From the NCBI RefSeq assembly GCF_001676875.1, contig NZ_JYKA01000012.1, positions 1 through 64,000 on the forward strand: DNA of 64,000 nt. The letters are read 5' to 3'. The position numbers and the translations under genes were made by a program. Below are positions 22,627 through 32,396 of this stretch, in pieces; position 1 is the stretch's first letter; each line of letters begins with the position of its first letter. The notes below the pieces were generated by a model. It was not told the DNA's origin. It saw only the letters and a program-made list of their open reading frames with translations, and ran no database searches. Source of the stretch: Chromobacterium subtsugae (GTDB lineage Bacteria > Pseudomonadota > Gammaproteobacteria > Burkholderiales > Chromobacteriaceae).

Positions 22627-22643
22627 AGGGGACAAGCCCCTCT
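22625..22643 (-). terminator. Weak hairpin between the WecA-like gene and groESL promoter
   Basis: AGAGGGG pairs with CCCCTCT around a 5-base loop. On the minus strand it is followed only by TGAAAA, so it is a poor rho-independent terminator. It overlaps the -35 of groESL. Confidence 0.4.
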
Positions 22644-22655
22644 CGCAAGGCAAAG

Positions 22656-23762
22656 TCAACGGGAGGGAGCCGAGCGGCGCAACACCAGCCAGCGCGGCGT
22701 GCGAAAGCGGATGATCATCCGGTACACCATCACGTATGCCACGGCGAACAGCAGGCAGAACCCCATCAGCACATAGGTGTGACGCCAGAACAACATCGCC
22801 GGCGCCACCGAAGCCGATGACAGCGCCCATAAGTAGGGAGAAGTCAGACTGTTGCGCAAGGTGAGGTGGCCGGCATCCTTCGAACCCACCATCCAGCGCA
22901 CCAACCGCTTGTACACCAGCATGTGCAGATGCAGGCCGTCGGGCAGGCCAGGCGACATGCCGCGCAGAATCTTCTTGCGGTAGATCGAATACAGGGTTTC
23001 GAACACCGGATAGATCACGCACAGCAAGGGAAACCAAGGCGACACCTGCGGATGCCGCGTCACCAGCAGCACCGCCACTTCGGCGATCATGAAACCGACC
23101 AGATAGGCGCCGCCGTCGCCGGCAAAAATCAGCCCGCGCGGGAAGTTCCAAAACAGGAAACCGGCGATGGCGCCGATCATCGCAAAACAAACCCCCAGCA
23201 GCATCGTATCCTGCACTTTGAAAGCGACATAGGCCATCGCCAGGAAAATGAAGACGGCGACCACACCGGATAGGCCGTTGTAGCCATCTATGATGTTGAC
23301 CGCGTGCGCCACGCCGCCTACGGCTATCACCGTCAAGACGAAGGAAAACAGGGTGAAATTGACCAGAAGGCTGTCAATCACCGGGATGTCCAGCCGATGG
23401 AGCCCAGCCTGCAACGAAAAATAGCCAAGTCCCGCCGACACAAAAGTGGCGAGCAGACGCGGCAGCGGTCCCACTTGCTTGGTCATGTCCTCCATCAGTC
23501 CAGCCGCGAACGCCGGTACGGACACCAACAACAGCAACAGCGCCGTGGCATCCGACAGCGACCAGGACAGCACACCGCATCCGGCCAACAAGCCCGCCGC
23601 CAGGGGAACCCCTCCCACCCTGGGAACCGGCATCGCATGGAATTTTTGCACTCCTCCAAGATCGTGATCAGACGTGAAGCGCTCATGCAAATGGCTGAAG
23701 TGGATCAGGAACATCGCCATGAACAGAGACAGGAAAGTTGAAATTATCAAGATCTGCAGCAT
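22656..23762 (-). CDS. WecA/MraY-family polyprenyl-phosphate sugar-1-phosphate transferase
   Basis: A 368-residue polytopic membrane enzyme with about ten to eleven hydrophobic segments. I chose the ATG at 23762 because GAGG lies just upstream and MLQILIISTFLSLF begins the first membrane helix; the longer frame adds a non-homologous tail. Family motifs seen are HAVNIIDGYNGLSG, FAGDGGAYLVGF and DGLHLHMLVYKRL. It should transfer a HexNAc-1-phosphate from UDP-sugar to undecaprenyl phosphate, starting O-antigen or a related glycan. It lies next to the polysaccharide region but is transcribed away from it. Confidence 0.85.
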   Translation of the reverse strand: MLQILIISTFLSLFMAMFLIHFSHLHERFTSDHDLGGVQKFHAMPVPRVGGVPLAAGLLAGCGVLSWSLSDATALLLLLVSVPAFAAGLMEDMTKQVGPLPRLLATFVSAGLGYFSLQAGLHRLDIPVIDSLLVNFTLFSFVLTVIAVGGVAHAVNIIDGYNGLSGVVAVFIFLAMAYVAFKVQDTMLLGVCFAMIGAIAGFLFWNFPRGLIFAGDGGAYLVGFMIAEVAVLLVTRHPQVSPWFPLLCVIYPVFETLYSIYRKKILRGMSPGLPDGLHLHMLVYKRLVRWMVGSKDAGHLTLRNSLTSPYLWALSSASVAPAMLFWRHTYVLMGFCLLFAVAYVMVYRMIIRFRTPRWLVLRRSAPSR

Positions 23763-25694
23763 AATCCTCGCCAACTGTTTGATTGAGAACGCCAGACCGG
23801 AAGTCTCCTCGCCGGAGCCGCCGGGGGCCGAACACCCAAACACATTGCCAAGCCATGCTCTTGGCAATGACCAGTTACATCGATACTTAAACTGCCACGC
23901 CAACCACTGCCTCAGGCCATCTCAAAGCAATCGCAAGATGCCCCGCCCCCCCGCTCCGCATGCGTCACGCGGAACGCCCAGCCGCGTCGCAGCCAAGCCA
24001 AACTGATGAGAAAAAAACATACAGAATCCAAGCGCTGCGCCCACAGCCGCAGATGCCGGCAGCTTGCGGCCTAGACGCTGCGCCCCATTCCGCCGTCAAA
24101 CCATCGGCATCTGGCTCGACGCCAGGCCAAAGCCAATCTCGTGCCATTTACAAAATATCATGCGAAAAGCGTCCACGCCCATAGAATTAAAATCACAAAA
24201 AATAATGTCGGAGAAATCACCATTCACTATAAATATATCAACCTTCCGTCAATTCTTTGTGTGATTTTTTATTCAACGACACGGCACCGTCACATTAATT
24301 TCATATCTCTACGGCTCCGGCCGAAACATGTCAAACACTGCCATAGCTCGCGAAACAGGGCAACATTGTTGCGGACCTTGCGCGACCGCAATGCCAAATA
24401 GACATAGCAAAACCCGACATGTCTTGCCGCAATCCCCCGCATCCCCCGCCCTTTAGGTCACAAAACTTGTCCCAAATATATCGATGCGGAAAACCGGCAA
24501 CGCTTGGTCCAGCACCGCCGCCCGGCATCGTAACGCAAGCCCCATATCGCCCTTGCGCTTTCTCGCCGACTCGATTTATTCTAATCCCGCTTCGCCGGTC
24601 TTCACGAGCGGATTCAAGCGGACAGCCAAGCTCCACGACAGAAGCCATCAGCAAGGCCTAATATTTAACGATGTTGCACTCGCCTCGCGCCGTTCACTAT
24701 CTGGGCATGAGAGCGATGCGATTCTTAAAGAAGAGCCCAAAAAATTCAGCTTGCCGGCACGTCGAAAAGCAGAATGCGATTCGCCATGTCGTTAAATAAA
24801 AACACTGGACAGGATAGCTGACTTTCGCATCAAAGTCGTAAATGGCACCCACCTCCGACTTTGTTTCAAATGGAAAGATTAACAACCCGGAACAAGATGG
24901 AGAATCGGAATAGTCAGTTGCGATCAGTTGATATTAAGAAACATCGGCCAAATGAGCGACAATCAACATTAACAATCACGGTTTGCAAAGCGGCGGTGTT
25001 TTGGGTCAAGCTGCGATAAAATTCGAGATACGCGCCCCAGGCAGTCCAGCAAGGCCTTTTTTTGAAATGTAGCCGTAACGTTCGGCTGACAGACAACGCA
25101 ATAGGTACTATAGATTGAAGTAAGTCGCGGCGCTTGCCGGCGCAGCGCAGCATGACCCTACACTTGAAAGTCTCGACAGCGAAAGCGATATCCGCCCACC
25201 TCAGAACTGCGGCACAGCAGTCCCGGCAAGGTCGGCGCAGTACGATACGGTTTACCAGTTGCAAATATAACGGGTCATCCCGACTACCCGTTGCCCGGAG
25301 AGGCAACGAACCCAATGCCTGATTTCTTGAATAGTACAGGGGGGATTTGCAAAAAATGCCAGTCGGTCAGCACCACGCGTCGAAAAAACTCTCGAAACTC
25401 TCAGCCGCATCCGCTCTGTCGCGGCATGGGCTAGCTCCCCTTTTCCACTCGGCTTCGCAAAGCCTGCCTGCCGCTCGGCCGCATCTTCGCCCCAGTAGCG
25501 CAGGATCTGCCGGTCCGCGCGCCAAAAACCGTCGGCCGCAGCCCGCCTGCACCGGCGCCATCGCGGCTGCCCAGCATTCAGCCGGCTGCTTGAGCGCCCG
25601 ACCTTCTTCTTCGCGCCAGCAAGACTAAAGCGCAGGCCATGTGCCGCCTCAATCACTCCGTCTCTTGGACGCTTGCCAAAGAGGAAATATTGAA
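23763..25694. other. 1.9 kb gene-free region upstream of the polysaccharide locus
   Basis: No frame here resembles a known protein, codon usage looks random, and overlapping short frames occur on both strands. Base composition changes along it: the part at about 24130-24300 is AT-rich and the part at 25400-25640 is GC-rich. I did not find a JUMPstart/ops element (GGCGGTAG). It may hold a long regulatory leader or decayed genes. Confidence 0.5.
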
Positions 25695-26468
25695 ATGAAA
25701 GCCGTCATTCTTGCAGGTGGATTGGGTACCCGTATCAGTGAAGAAACCACCGCTCGGCCCAAGCCGATGGTGGAAATCGGCGGCAAGCCCATTCTGTGGC
25801 ACATCATGAAAATCTATTCCCACTACGGGATAAACGATTTCATCATTTGCTGCGGCTATCGGGGCTACGTGATCAAGGAGTACTTCGCCAACTACTTCCT
25901 GCATATGTCCGATGTCACCATCGACATGTCGAGCAATCACATGGAAGTGCATCAACGCTACGCCGAACCATGGCGCGTCACCCTGGTCGACACCGGCGAA
26001 CACACCATGACCGGCGGCCGCCTGAAACGTGTGAGGAAATACCTGCAGGGCGAGGACGCGTTCTGTTTCACTTATGGCGATGGCGTAGCTGACATCCACA
26101 TCGGCCAACTCATCGACTTCCACAAAACCTATGGCGCAGCAGCCACGCTGACCGCCGTCTATCCGCCCGCCCGTTTCGGCGTGCTGGACATCAAGGACAA
26201 CCTGGTGTCGAACTTCCAGGAAAAACCCCAGGGCGATGGCGGCATGATCAACGGCGGCTTTTTCGTATTGTCGCCGTCGGTCATCGACCTGATCCCAGAC
26301 GATGGCTGCGTATGGGAGCGGGAGCCTCTGGAAACGCTGGCCCAGCGCGGCCAGCTGGCCGCCTTCTCCCATGAAGGCTTCTGGCAACCGATGGACACGC
26401 TGCGCGACAAGCTTCACTTGGAAAACCTGTGGAAATCCGGCCAGGCGCCATGGAAAGTATGGGAATGA
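25695..26468 (+). CDS. rfbF: Glucose-1-phosphate cytidylyltransferase
   Basis: A 257-residue nucleotidyltransferase that makes CDP-glucose from CTP and glucose-1-phosphate, the first step of CDP-deoxyhexose synthesis. The N-terminal motif [20 protein letters not shown] binds the nucleotide, and the family-typical [24 protein letters not shown] and EGFWQPMDT follow. The start at 25695 has GAGGAAA about 8 bases upstream; the in-frame ATG 18 codons earlier is not homologous. It overlaps rfbG by four bases (ATGA). Confidence 0.95.
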   Translation: MKAVILAGGLGTRISEETTARPKPMVEIGGKPILWHIMKIYSHYGINDFIICCGYRGYVIKEYFANYFLHMSDVTIDMSSNHMEVHQRYAEPWRVTLVDTGEHTMTGGRLKRVRKYLQGEDAFCFTYGDGVADIHIGQLIDFHKTYGAAATLTAVYPPARFGVLDIKDNLVSNFQEKPQGDGGMINGGFFVLSPSVIDLIPDDGCVWEREPLETLAQRGQLAAFSHEGFWQPMDTLRDKLHLENLWKSGQAPWKVWE

Positions 26469-27550
26469 ACCGCGACTTCTGGAAGGGGAAGCGGGTCTTT
26501 CTCACGGGTCATACCGGCTTCAAGGGCAGTTGGCTCACGCTGTGGCTGCAAGCGCTCGGCGCCGAGGTGTCCGGCTATGCGCGCGAACCGGCGACCGAGC
26601 CCAGCCTGTTTTCCGCCGCCGGCCTCGCGCAAACCATGCACTCCTCGTTCATCGGCGACATTCGCGACCCCGACCGCCTGCGCGCCGCGCTTGACCGCGC
26701 TCGTCCGGATATCGTCTTCCACCTGGCGGCGCAGGCGATCGTGCGCCGCTCGTATGCCGATCCGGTGGAAACCTATGCCGCGAACGTGATGGGCACCGTC
26801 CACCTGCTCGAAGCCGTGCGGGCCACGCCGACAGTACGCGCCGTGGTGTGCGTCACCAGCGATAAATGCTACGAAAACCGAGAGTGGCCATGGGGCTATC
26901 GCGAGAACGAGGCCATGGGCGGCTACGATCCATACAGCAGCAGCAAAGGCTGCGCCGAGTTGGTCGCCGGCGCCTACCGCAATTCCTTTTTCAATCCGGC
27001 CGACCACGAGCGGCACGGCGTGGCGCTGGCCACCGCTCGGGCTGGCAATGTCATCGGCGGCGGCGATTGGGCGCAAGACCGGCTGATTCCCGATTTCATC
27101 CGCGCCATGGCCGCCGGCGAAGCGCTGGCGATCCGCAATCCGAACGCCATTCGTCCCTGGCAGCATGTGCTTGAGCCATTGGCCGGTTACCTTCTGCTGG
27201 CGGAAAAACTGCATCAATCCGGCCCAAGCTTCTCTTCCGCCTGGAATTTCGGCCCGCATGAGCAAGACGCGCGTCCGGTCGAATGGATAGCCGCGCAGCT
27301 GACCCAGCTGTGGGGGCAAGGCAGCCGTTACCAGGTGCAGCGCGAGGCCGGAGCCGCGCATGAGGCCCACTACCTGAAGCTGGATTGCTCCAAGGCCAAT
27401 CAAGAACTGGGCTGGCGACCGCGCTGGTCGCTGCGGGAGGCCTTGCAGCGCATCTGCGACTGGCACCTGCAGCACCGGGCAGGCGCCGACATGCGCGCGG
27501 TATGCCTGCAGCAGATACGCGCTTATCAAGAAACCGTCATAGCCGAATAA
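26465..27550 (+). CDS. rfbG: CDP-glucose 4,6-dehydratase
   Basis: A 361-residue SDR enzyme that converts CDP-glucose to CDP-4-keto-6-deoxyglucose using NAD. The Rossmann motif is [10 protein letters not shown], and the catalytic region shows [12 protein letters not shown] and [12 protein letters not shown] (Tyr-xxx-Lys). I chose MNRDFW at 26465 because it overlaps the rfbF stop as ATGA; earlier in-frame ATGs at 26429 and 26450 would lie inside rfbF. It is the second step of the CDP-deoxyhexose route. Confidence 0.95.
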   Translation: MNRDFWKGKRVFLTGHTGFKGSWLTLWLQALGAEVSGYAREPATEPSLFSAAGLAQTMHSSFIGDIRDPDRLRAALDRARPDIVFHLAAQAIVRRSYADPVETYAANVMGTVHLLEAVRATPTVRAVVCVTSDKCYENREWPWGYRENEAMGGYDPYSSSKGCAELVAGAYRNSFFNPADHERHGVALATARAGNVIGGGDWAQDRLIPDFIRAMAAGEALAIRNPNAIRPWQHVLEPLAGYLLLAEKLHQSGPSFSSAWNFGPHEQDARPVEWIAAQLTQLWGQGSRYQVQREAGAAHEAHYLKLDCSKANQELGWRPRWSLREALQRICDWHLQHRAGADMRAVCLQQIRAYQETVIAE

Positions 27551-27607
27551 CACGATCCTTCCGCGCGGACAGTTGGCGCGCGGAGTTTCACCGAATCTGG
27601 ATGCGAT

Positions 27608-28924
27608 ATGGAAAAGACTCAACAGCTTCGTCAGCAAATTGCCCAACTGGTGGCCGAATACGCGGAAATCGCGCTCGCCCCCAAGCCCTTCGAGCCCGGC
27701 AAGACCGTGATTCCGCCGTCCGGCAAGGTGATAGACGGCGCCGAGCTGCAGCACATGGTCGAGGCGTCGCTGGACGGCTGGCTGACCACTGGCCGCTTCA
27801 ACACCCAATTCGAAAAACAACTGGCGGAATTCCTGGGCGTCAAACACCTGCTGACCACCAACTCCGGCTCCTCCGCCAACCTGCTGGCCTTTACCGCGCT
27901 GACCTCCCCGCAGCTGGGCGAGCGCGCCATCCGCAAAGGCGATGAAGTGATAGGCGTGGCCGCCGGCTTCCCCACCACCGTCAACCCCATCATCCAGTTC
28001 GGCGCAGTGCCGGTTCTGATCGATGTAGACATCCCCACCTACAACATCGACGCGGCGCGCATCGAGTCGGCGATCACCGACAAAACCAAGGCGATTATGC
28101 TGGCCCACACCCTGGGCAACCCATACAACCTGCGAGTGGTGCGCGACATCTGCAACCGCCACGGACTATGGCTGATCGAGGACTGCTGCGACGCGCTGGG
28201 CTCCACCTACGACGGCCAACTGGTCGGCACCTTCGGCGATATCGGCACGCTCAGCTTCTATCCGGCGCATCACATCACCATGGGCGAAGGCGGCGCGGTC
28301 TTCACCAACAGCGACCAATTGAAGAAAATCGTGGAGTCCTTCCGCGACTGGGGCCGCGACTGCTACTGCGCGCCCGGCTGCGACAACACCTGCGGCAAGC
28401 GTTTCAACTGGCAGCTCGGCTCGCTGCCGCACGGCTACGACCACAAATACACTTACAGCCACCTGGGCTACAACCTGAAGATCACCGACATGCAGGCCGC
28501 CTGCGCGTTGGCGCAGCTTGGCAAGCTCGAACAGTTCATCGCCGCGCGGCGCAGCAACTTCGGCTACCTCAGCGAGCGGCTGAAGACCTGTGAGGAATTC
28601 CTGATCCTGCCCAAGGCGACCGAGCGCGCCAACCCGTCGTGGTTCGGCTTCCCGATCACCATCCGCCCCGGCAGCGGCATCGAACGGGTGGACGTGCTGA
28701 AGTACCTGGACGAACACAAGGTCGGCACCCGGCTGCTGTTCGCCGGCAACCTGACCCGCCAGCCCTATATGCACGGGCAGAATTTCCGCGTGCACGGCGA
28801 ACTCGTCAATACCGACCTGATCATGAACAACACCTTCTGGATCGGCGTGCACCCAGGCCTGACCCGCGACATGCTCGACTACGCCGTCGAGAAGATCGAA
28901 ACCATCATTGGCGTGAATTTTTAA
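27608..28924 (+). CDS. rfbH: CDP-4-keto-6-deoxyglucose 3-dehydrase (E1, PMP and 2Fe-2S dependent)
   Basis: A 438-residue aminotransferase-fold enzyme of the E1/RfbH type. The usual PLP lysine is replaced by histidine ([17 protein letters not shown]221/H222), the hallmark of this dehydrase, which uses PMP. The 2Fe-2S ligands match C-x57-C-x-C-x7-C exactly, at C194, C252, C254 and C262. With an E3-type reductase it removes the C3 hydroxyl to give CDP-4-keto-3,6-dideoxyglucose. No dedicated E3 is seen in the window. It follows rfbG after 57 bases. Confidence 0.94.
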   Translation: MEKTQQLRQQIAQLVAEYAEIALAPKPFEPGKTVIPPSGKVIDGAELQHMVEASLDGWLTTGRFNTQFEKQLAEFLGVKHLLTTNSGSSANLLAFTALTSPQLGERAIRKGDEVIGVAAGFPTTVNPIIQFGAVPVLIDVDIPTYNIDAARIESAITDKTKAIMLAHTLGNPYNLRVVRDICNRHGLWLIEDCCDALGSTYDGQLVGTFGDIGTLSFYPAHHITMGEGGAVFTNSDQLKKIVESFRDWGRDCYCAPGCDNTCGKRFNWQLGSLPHGYDHKYTYSHLGYNLKITDMQAACALAQLGKLEQFIAARRSNFGYLSERLKTCEEFLILPKATERANPSWFGFPITIRPGSGIERVDVLKYLDEHKVGTRLLFAGNLTRQPYMHGQNFRVHGELVNTDLIMNNTFWIGVHPGLTRDMLDYAVEKIETIIGVNF

Positions 28925-28934
28925 GGAGCAGGCA

Positions 28935-30713
28935 ATGGAAAAGACCAGACTCTCTGTCTACACCGCGGCGGTCAGCGAAAACTTCTCCTTCCTGAAGCGG
29001 GCTGCCACCATTCAGGAAGCCTACCTGCGCGCGATTCCGATCGCCGGCGGCGGCTACCTGCTGCCGGTATGCGAAATGCACAAGCAGGATGCCGCCCTGA
29101 TCCGGCTCTTGACCGAATGGCGCAACCGCAATGTCCAGGCCTATCCGACCCAATTCATCGCCACTGAGCAAAGCACCCGCGACTGGCTGGAGCAGCAGCT
29201 GCTGGCCGTCAACGACCGGATGCTGTTCCTGGTGGTGAGCGCCACCGGCGCGACGCTGGGCCACCTGGGCTTCACCCGCTGCCATAATTCCGACATGATG
29301 TTCGAGATCGACAATATGGTGCGCGGCGCCGCCGACGCCGAAGCGGGCCTGTTCTCCCGCGCGCTGGCCGCGTTGATCGAATGGGCCAGGAAAACCATCA
29401 ACGTCAACGGCTTTTTCCTGCGCGTGCTGGACGACAATCCCGACGCGATCGCCTTCTACAAGAAAAACCATTTCACGGTCGAATCCAATATTCCGCTGGT
29501 GGCGGTGAAAAACGGCGACAGCCTCCAGTACCGCGAGGCGCTGCCGACGGAAACCGCCAGCAAACAATTCGTCCGCATGGCGTACAAAGCCCCGTCGCAA
29601 GGGGTGGGCGAGAAGATGATCCTCACCGCGGGTCCGTCGATCTCCGCCAAGGAGGCCGCCTATTCGTTCGATGCCGCGCTCAACGGCTGGAACAGCGATT
29701 GGTCGAAATATCTGACTCGCTTCGAGAAAAGCTTCGCCGAATATGTCGGCGTCAAATACGCGCTGGCCACCTCCAGCTGCACCGGCGCGCTGCAGATCGC
29801 GCTGATGGCGTTGGACATCGGCCCCGGCGACGAAGTGATCGTACCGGACCAGACCTGGGTCGCCACCGCCAACGCCGTCCGTTATACCGGCGCCATCCCG
29901 GTGTTCGCCGACATCGAGCTGGACACCTGGAACATCGACGCCCGTTCGGTGGAGTCGCTGATCACCAGCAAGACCAAGGCCATTGTCGCCGTCCACATGT
30001 ATGGCCACCCGGCCCGCATGAGCGCCATCCTGGCGGTGGCGGAGAAATACGGCCTGAAGGTGGTGGAAGACGCCGCCCCCGCGATCGGCGCCGAATGGCA
30101 GGGCAAGCGTTGCGGCAGCTTCGGCTCCTTCGCCGCCTTCAGCTTCCAAGGCGCCAAGCTGATGGTCACCGGCGAAGGCGGCATGCTGGTCACCGATGAC
30201 GACGCGCTGTACGCCAAGGCTTACAAGGTTTGGGACCAAGGGCGCAACCCGTCGCGCACCTTCTGGATCGACGAGGACGGCGTCAAGTTCAAGATGTCCA
30301 ATATCCAGGCCGCGCTCGGCCTGGGCCAGCTGGAGCGCGTCGACGAACTGATCGAGATGAAGCGCCGCATTTTCGAGTGGTACCAGGAAGGCCTGGAAGG
30401 CGTGCCTCATCTCAGCCTCAACCGCGAAGTGGAAGGCGCCCGCAGCATCTACTGGATGAGCAGCATCCTGCTGGACAAGGACGCCCGCATCAGCCGCGAT
30501 CAATTGATGCAGCAATTGAAGTCCAGAAACGTCGACACCCGGCCGGTCTTTCCCGCCATCAGCCAGTATCCGATCTGGCCCAGGCAGCAGCAACCGCAAC
30601 CCAACGCGATGCATGTCGGCCTGCAGGCGATCAATCTGCCAAGCGGCGTCTGCTTGAGCCGCGACGAAGTGGCTTACGCCTGCAAGCAGATCAGAAGCAT
30701 TCTGCTGGGGTAA
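28935..30713 (+). CDS. Fused GNAT-like acetyltransferase and DegT/PerA-type sugar aminotransferase
   Basis: A single 592-residue frame with GGAG upstream of its ATG. Residues about 35-210 look like a GNAT acetyltransferase (YLLPVCEMHKQDAALIRLL, GATLGHLGFTR, NPDAIAFYKKNHF). Residues about 230-592 are a DegT/DnrJ/EryC1/StrS aminotransferase close to the GDP-perosamine synthase type, with TSSCTGALQIALMAL, VVEDAAPAIGA (Asp379) and SFQGAKLMVTGEGG (Lys408, the PLP lysine). The two activities would aminate a 4-keto sugar and acylate the amine. The likely substrate from context is the RfbFGH product, which is inference. The separate domains are common; the fusion is the unusual point. Confidence 0.82.
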   Translation: MEKTRLSVYTAAVSENFSFLKRAATIQEAYLRAIPIAGGGYLLPVCEMHKQDAALIRLLTEWRNRNVQAYPTQFIATEQSTRDWLEQQLLAVNDRMLFLVVSATGATLGHLGFTRCHNSDMMFEIDNMVRGAADAEAGLFSRALAALIEWARKTINVNGFFLRVLDDNPDAIAFYKKNHFTVESNIPLVAVKNGDSLQYREALPTETASKQFVRMAYKAPSQGVGEKMILTAGPSISAKEAAYSFDAALNGWNSDWSKYLTRFEKSFAEYVGVKYALATSSCTGALQIALMALDIGPGDEVIVPDQTWVATANAVRYTGAIPVFADIELDTWNIDARSVESLITSKTKAIVAVHMYGHPARMSAILAVAEKYGLKVVEDAAPAIGAEWQGKRCGSFGSFAAFSFQGAKLMVTGEGGMLVTDDDALYAKAYKVWDQGRNPSRTFWIDEDGVKFKMSNIQAALGLGQLERVDELIEMKRRIFEWYQEGLEGVPHLSLNREVEGARSIYWMSSILLDKDARISRDQLMQQLKSRNVDTRPVFPAISQYPIWPRQQQPQPNAMHVGLQAINLPSGVCLSRDEVAYACKQIRSILLG

Positions 30714-30718
30714 GCCGA

Positions 30719-31531
30719 ATGGAAAACTCGATCACGCTGGCGCGCGCCATCCGCGCCACCGCCCTGCAAATGGTGCATGACGCGCGGGCTTCGCACATCG
30801 GCAGCGCGCTGTCGATCGCCGACATCCTGGCGGTGCTGTATCGCAATCATCTGCGCTTCGACCCCGCCGCGACTCGGGATCCGCTGCGCGACCGCTTCAT
30901 TCTCAGCAAGGGGCACGCCTGCGTCGCGCTCTACGCCGCGTTGGGCGCGCTGGGCGCGCTGAGTCCGGAGGAGATTGCCAGCTACGGCCAGGATTTCTCG
31001 CCGCTGATGAACCATATCAGCCACAAGGTGAATGGGGTCGAGTTTTCCACCGGTTCGCTCGGCCATGGCCTGCCGTTCGCCGCCGGCAAGGCCATGGCCG
31101 CCAAGCTGCGAGGACAGCCTTGGAAAAACTACGTGCTGCTTGGCGACGGCGAAATGGACGAAGGCAGCAACTGGGAGGCGCTGATGTTCGCCGCCCACCA
31201 CCGCCTGGACAATCTGGTGGCCATCATCGACTGCAACAATCTGCAAAGCTTGGACACCGTGCGCGCGACATTGAATATCGAGCCGCTGGACCAAAAGCTG
31301 GCCGCCTTCGGCTGCCGCGTATTCGAGGCCGACGGCCACGACCACCAGGCGCTGGACCAGGCCTTGCTTGCCATCGCCGAGGTCCGCGGCCAACCGTCGG
31401 TATTGATCGCGCGCACCGTCAAGGGAAAAGGCGTCAGCTTCATGGAAAACAGCGTGGACTGGCACTACCGCAGCCCGGACAAACAGCAGCTGCGGCAGGC
31501 ATTGGAAGAACTGGGAGTCCAGCATGCGTAA
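30719..31531 (+). CDS. Transketolase-like protein, N-terminal (ThDP-binding) subunit
   Basis: A 270-residue protein corresponding to the N-terminal half of transketolase. The ThDP/Mg site reads LGDGEMDEGSNWEAL...DCNNLQ (GDG-x-N type), and substrate-side histidines lie in ASHIGSALS and ILSKGHACVAL. The partner half is encoded by the next gene, which overlaps by 8 bases. Split transketolases in sugar loci transfer two-carbon units in the making of unusual sugars. Here a ketol transfer to a CDP-keto-sugar is inferred. The start at 30719 follows the previous stop by 5 bases; its ribosome site is weak. Confidence 0.85.
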   Translation: MENSITLARAIRATALQMVHDARASHIGSALSIADILAVLYRNHLRFDPAATRDPLRDRFILSKGHACVALYAALGALGALSPEEIASYGQDFSPLMNHISHKVNGVEFSTGSLGHGLPFAAGKAMAAKLRGQPWKNYVLLGDGEMDEGSNWEALMFAAHHRLDNLVAIIDCNNLQSLDTVRATLNIEPLDQKLAAFGCRVFEADGHDHQALDQALLAIAEVRGQPSVLIARTVKGKGVSFMENSVDWHYRSPDKQQLRQALEELGVQHA

Positions 31532-32396
31532 CGCTTTCATCGATGAACTGGTCAAACTCGCCGCCGTCCACCCCGACATCGTGCTGATGGTAGGCGACCT
31601 GGGATACGGAGTAGTCGAACCGTTCGCCGAGCGGTTTCCCGACCGTTTCATCAACGCCGGCATCGCCGAACAGAACATGATGGGCATGGCGGCAGGCATG
31701 GCGTCCGAGGGCTGCCACGTCTTCACCTACAGCATCGCCAACTTCCCGACTTTCCGTTGCGCGGAACAGATACGCAACGATGTCGACTATCACAATTTGG
31801 CGGTGACCGTGGTCAGCGTCGGCGGCGGCCTGGCCTACGGCAACCTCGGCTACTCCCATCATGCGGTGCAGGATTACGGCCTGATGCGGATGATGCCGAA
31901 CATGACTATCGCCGCCCCCGGCGACCCGATGGAAGTCCGCGCCTGCCTGCGTTACCTGGCCAGCCACCCCGGCCCGTCCTACCTGCGCCTAGGCAAGGCC
32001 GGCGAACCCTGCCTGCACCCGCAGGTGCCGGATGTCGTCCCCGGCCAATGGCTGCCCATCAGACAACGCGACAGCGCCGCCGCCCTGCTCACCACCGGAG
32101 CCGCCGTCAGCAGCGCCATCGAATGGCTGGACACGCCTGATTTCGCCGCCCATTCGCTATACACGATGCCGCTGTGGAGCATGGCCGCCAAACAAAAGCA
32201 GCCGCAGCAGCTGTCCGACTGGGATCTGGTCGTCACCGTCGAAGACCATATCCACGACGCCGGCTTCGGCAGCTGGCTGATGGAGGCAGCCGCGCCGGCC
32301 GGCATGAGCGGCAAGATACGCAACCGCGCGCTGTCGACTGAGATATTCGGCAAGGTCGGCAGCCAAAAAACCCTCAACAAGCTGGGTGGGCTGTAG
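31524..32396 (+). CDS. Transketolase-like protein, C-terminal subunit
   Basis: A 290-residue protein with the pyrimidine-binding domain of transketolase. The catalytic glutamate lies in FINAGIAEQNMMGMAAGMA. The C-terminal domain is also present (TTGAAVSSAIEWL, VVTVEDHIHDAGFGSWL). It starts inside the end of the N-terminal subunit gene with GGAG upstream, so the subunits are translationally coupled and presumably form a heterotetramer. It works with the preceding gene in the nucleotide-sugar branch of this locus. Confidence 0.85.
   Translation: MRNAFIDELVKLAAVHPDIVLMVGDLGYGVVEPFAERFPDRFINAGIAEQNMMGMAAGMASEGCHVFTYSIANFPTFRCAEQIRNDVDYHNLAVTVVSVGGGLAYGNLGYSHHAVQDYGLMRMMPNMTIAAPGDPMEVRACLRYLASHPGPSYLRLGKAGEPCLHPQVPDVVPGQWLPIRQRDSAAALLTTGAAVSSAIEWLDTPDFAAHSLYTMPLWSMAAKQKQPQQLSDWDLVVTVEDHIHDAGFGSWLMEAAAPAGMSGKIRNRALSTEIFGKVGSQKTLNKLGGL

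Noticed and set aside
24914..25315. 133-codon minus-strand frame in the large gap
   Set aside because: No recognisable motif, no convincing ribosome site, and overlap with other equally weak frames.
23763..25694. JUMPstart/ops (RfaH) element expected before a long O-antigen operon
   Set aside because: I looked for GGCGGTAG and close variants and did not see one, so no such feature is called.
26414..28162. 582-codon minus-strand frame opposite rfbG-rfbH
   Set aside because: Shadow of well-supported genes with family motifs on the other strand.
27608..28924. Reading rfbH as an ordinary sugar aminotransferase
   Set aside because: The PLP lysine is replaced by His and the four iron-sulfur cysteines are at the exact E1 spacing, so it is the 3-dehydrase.
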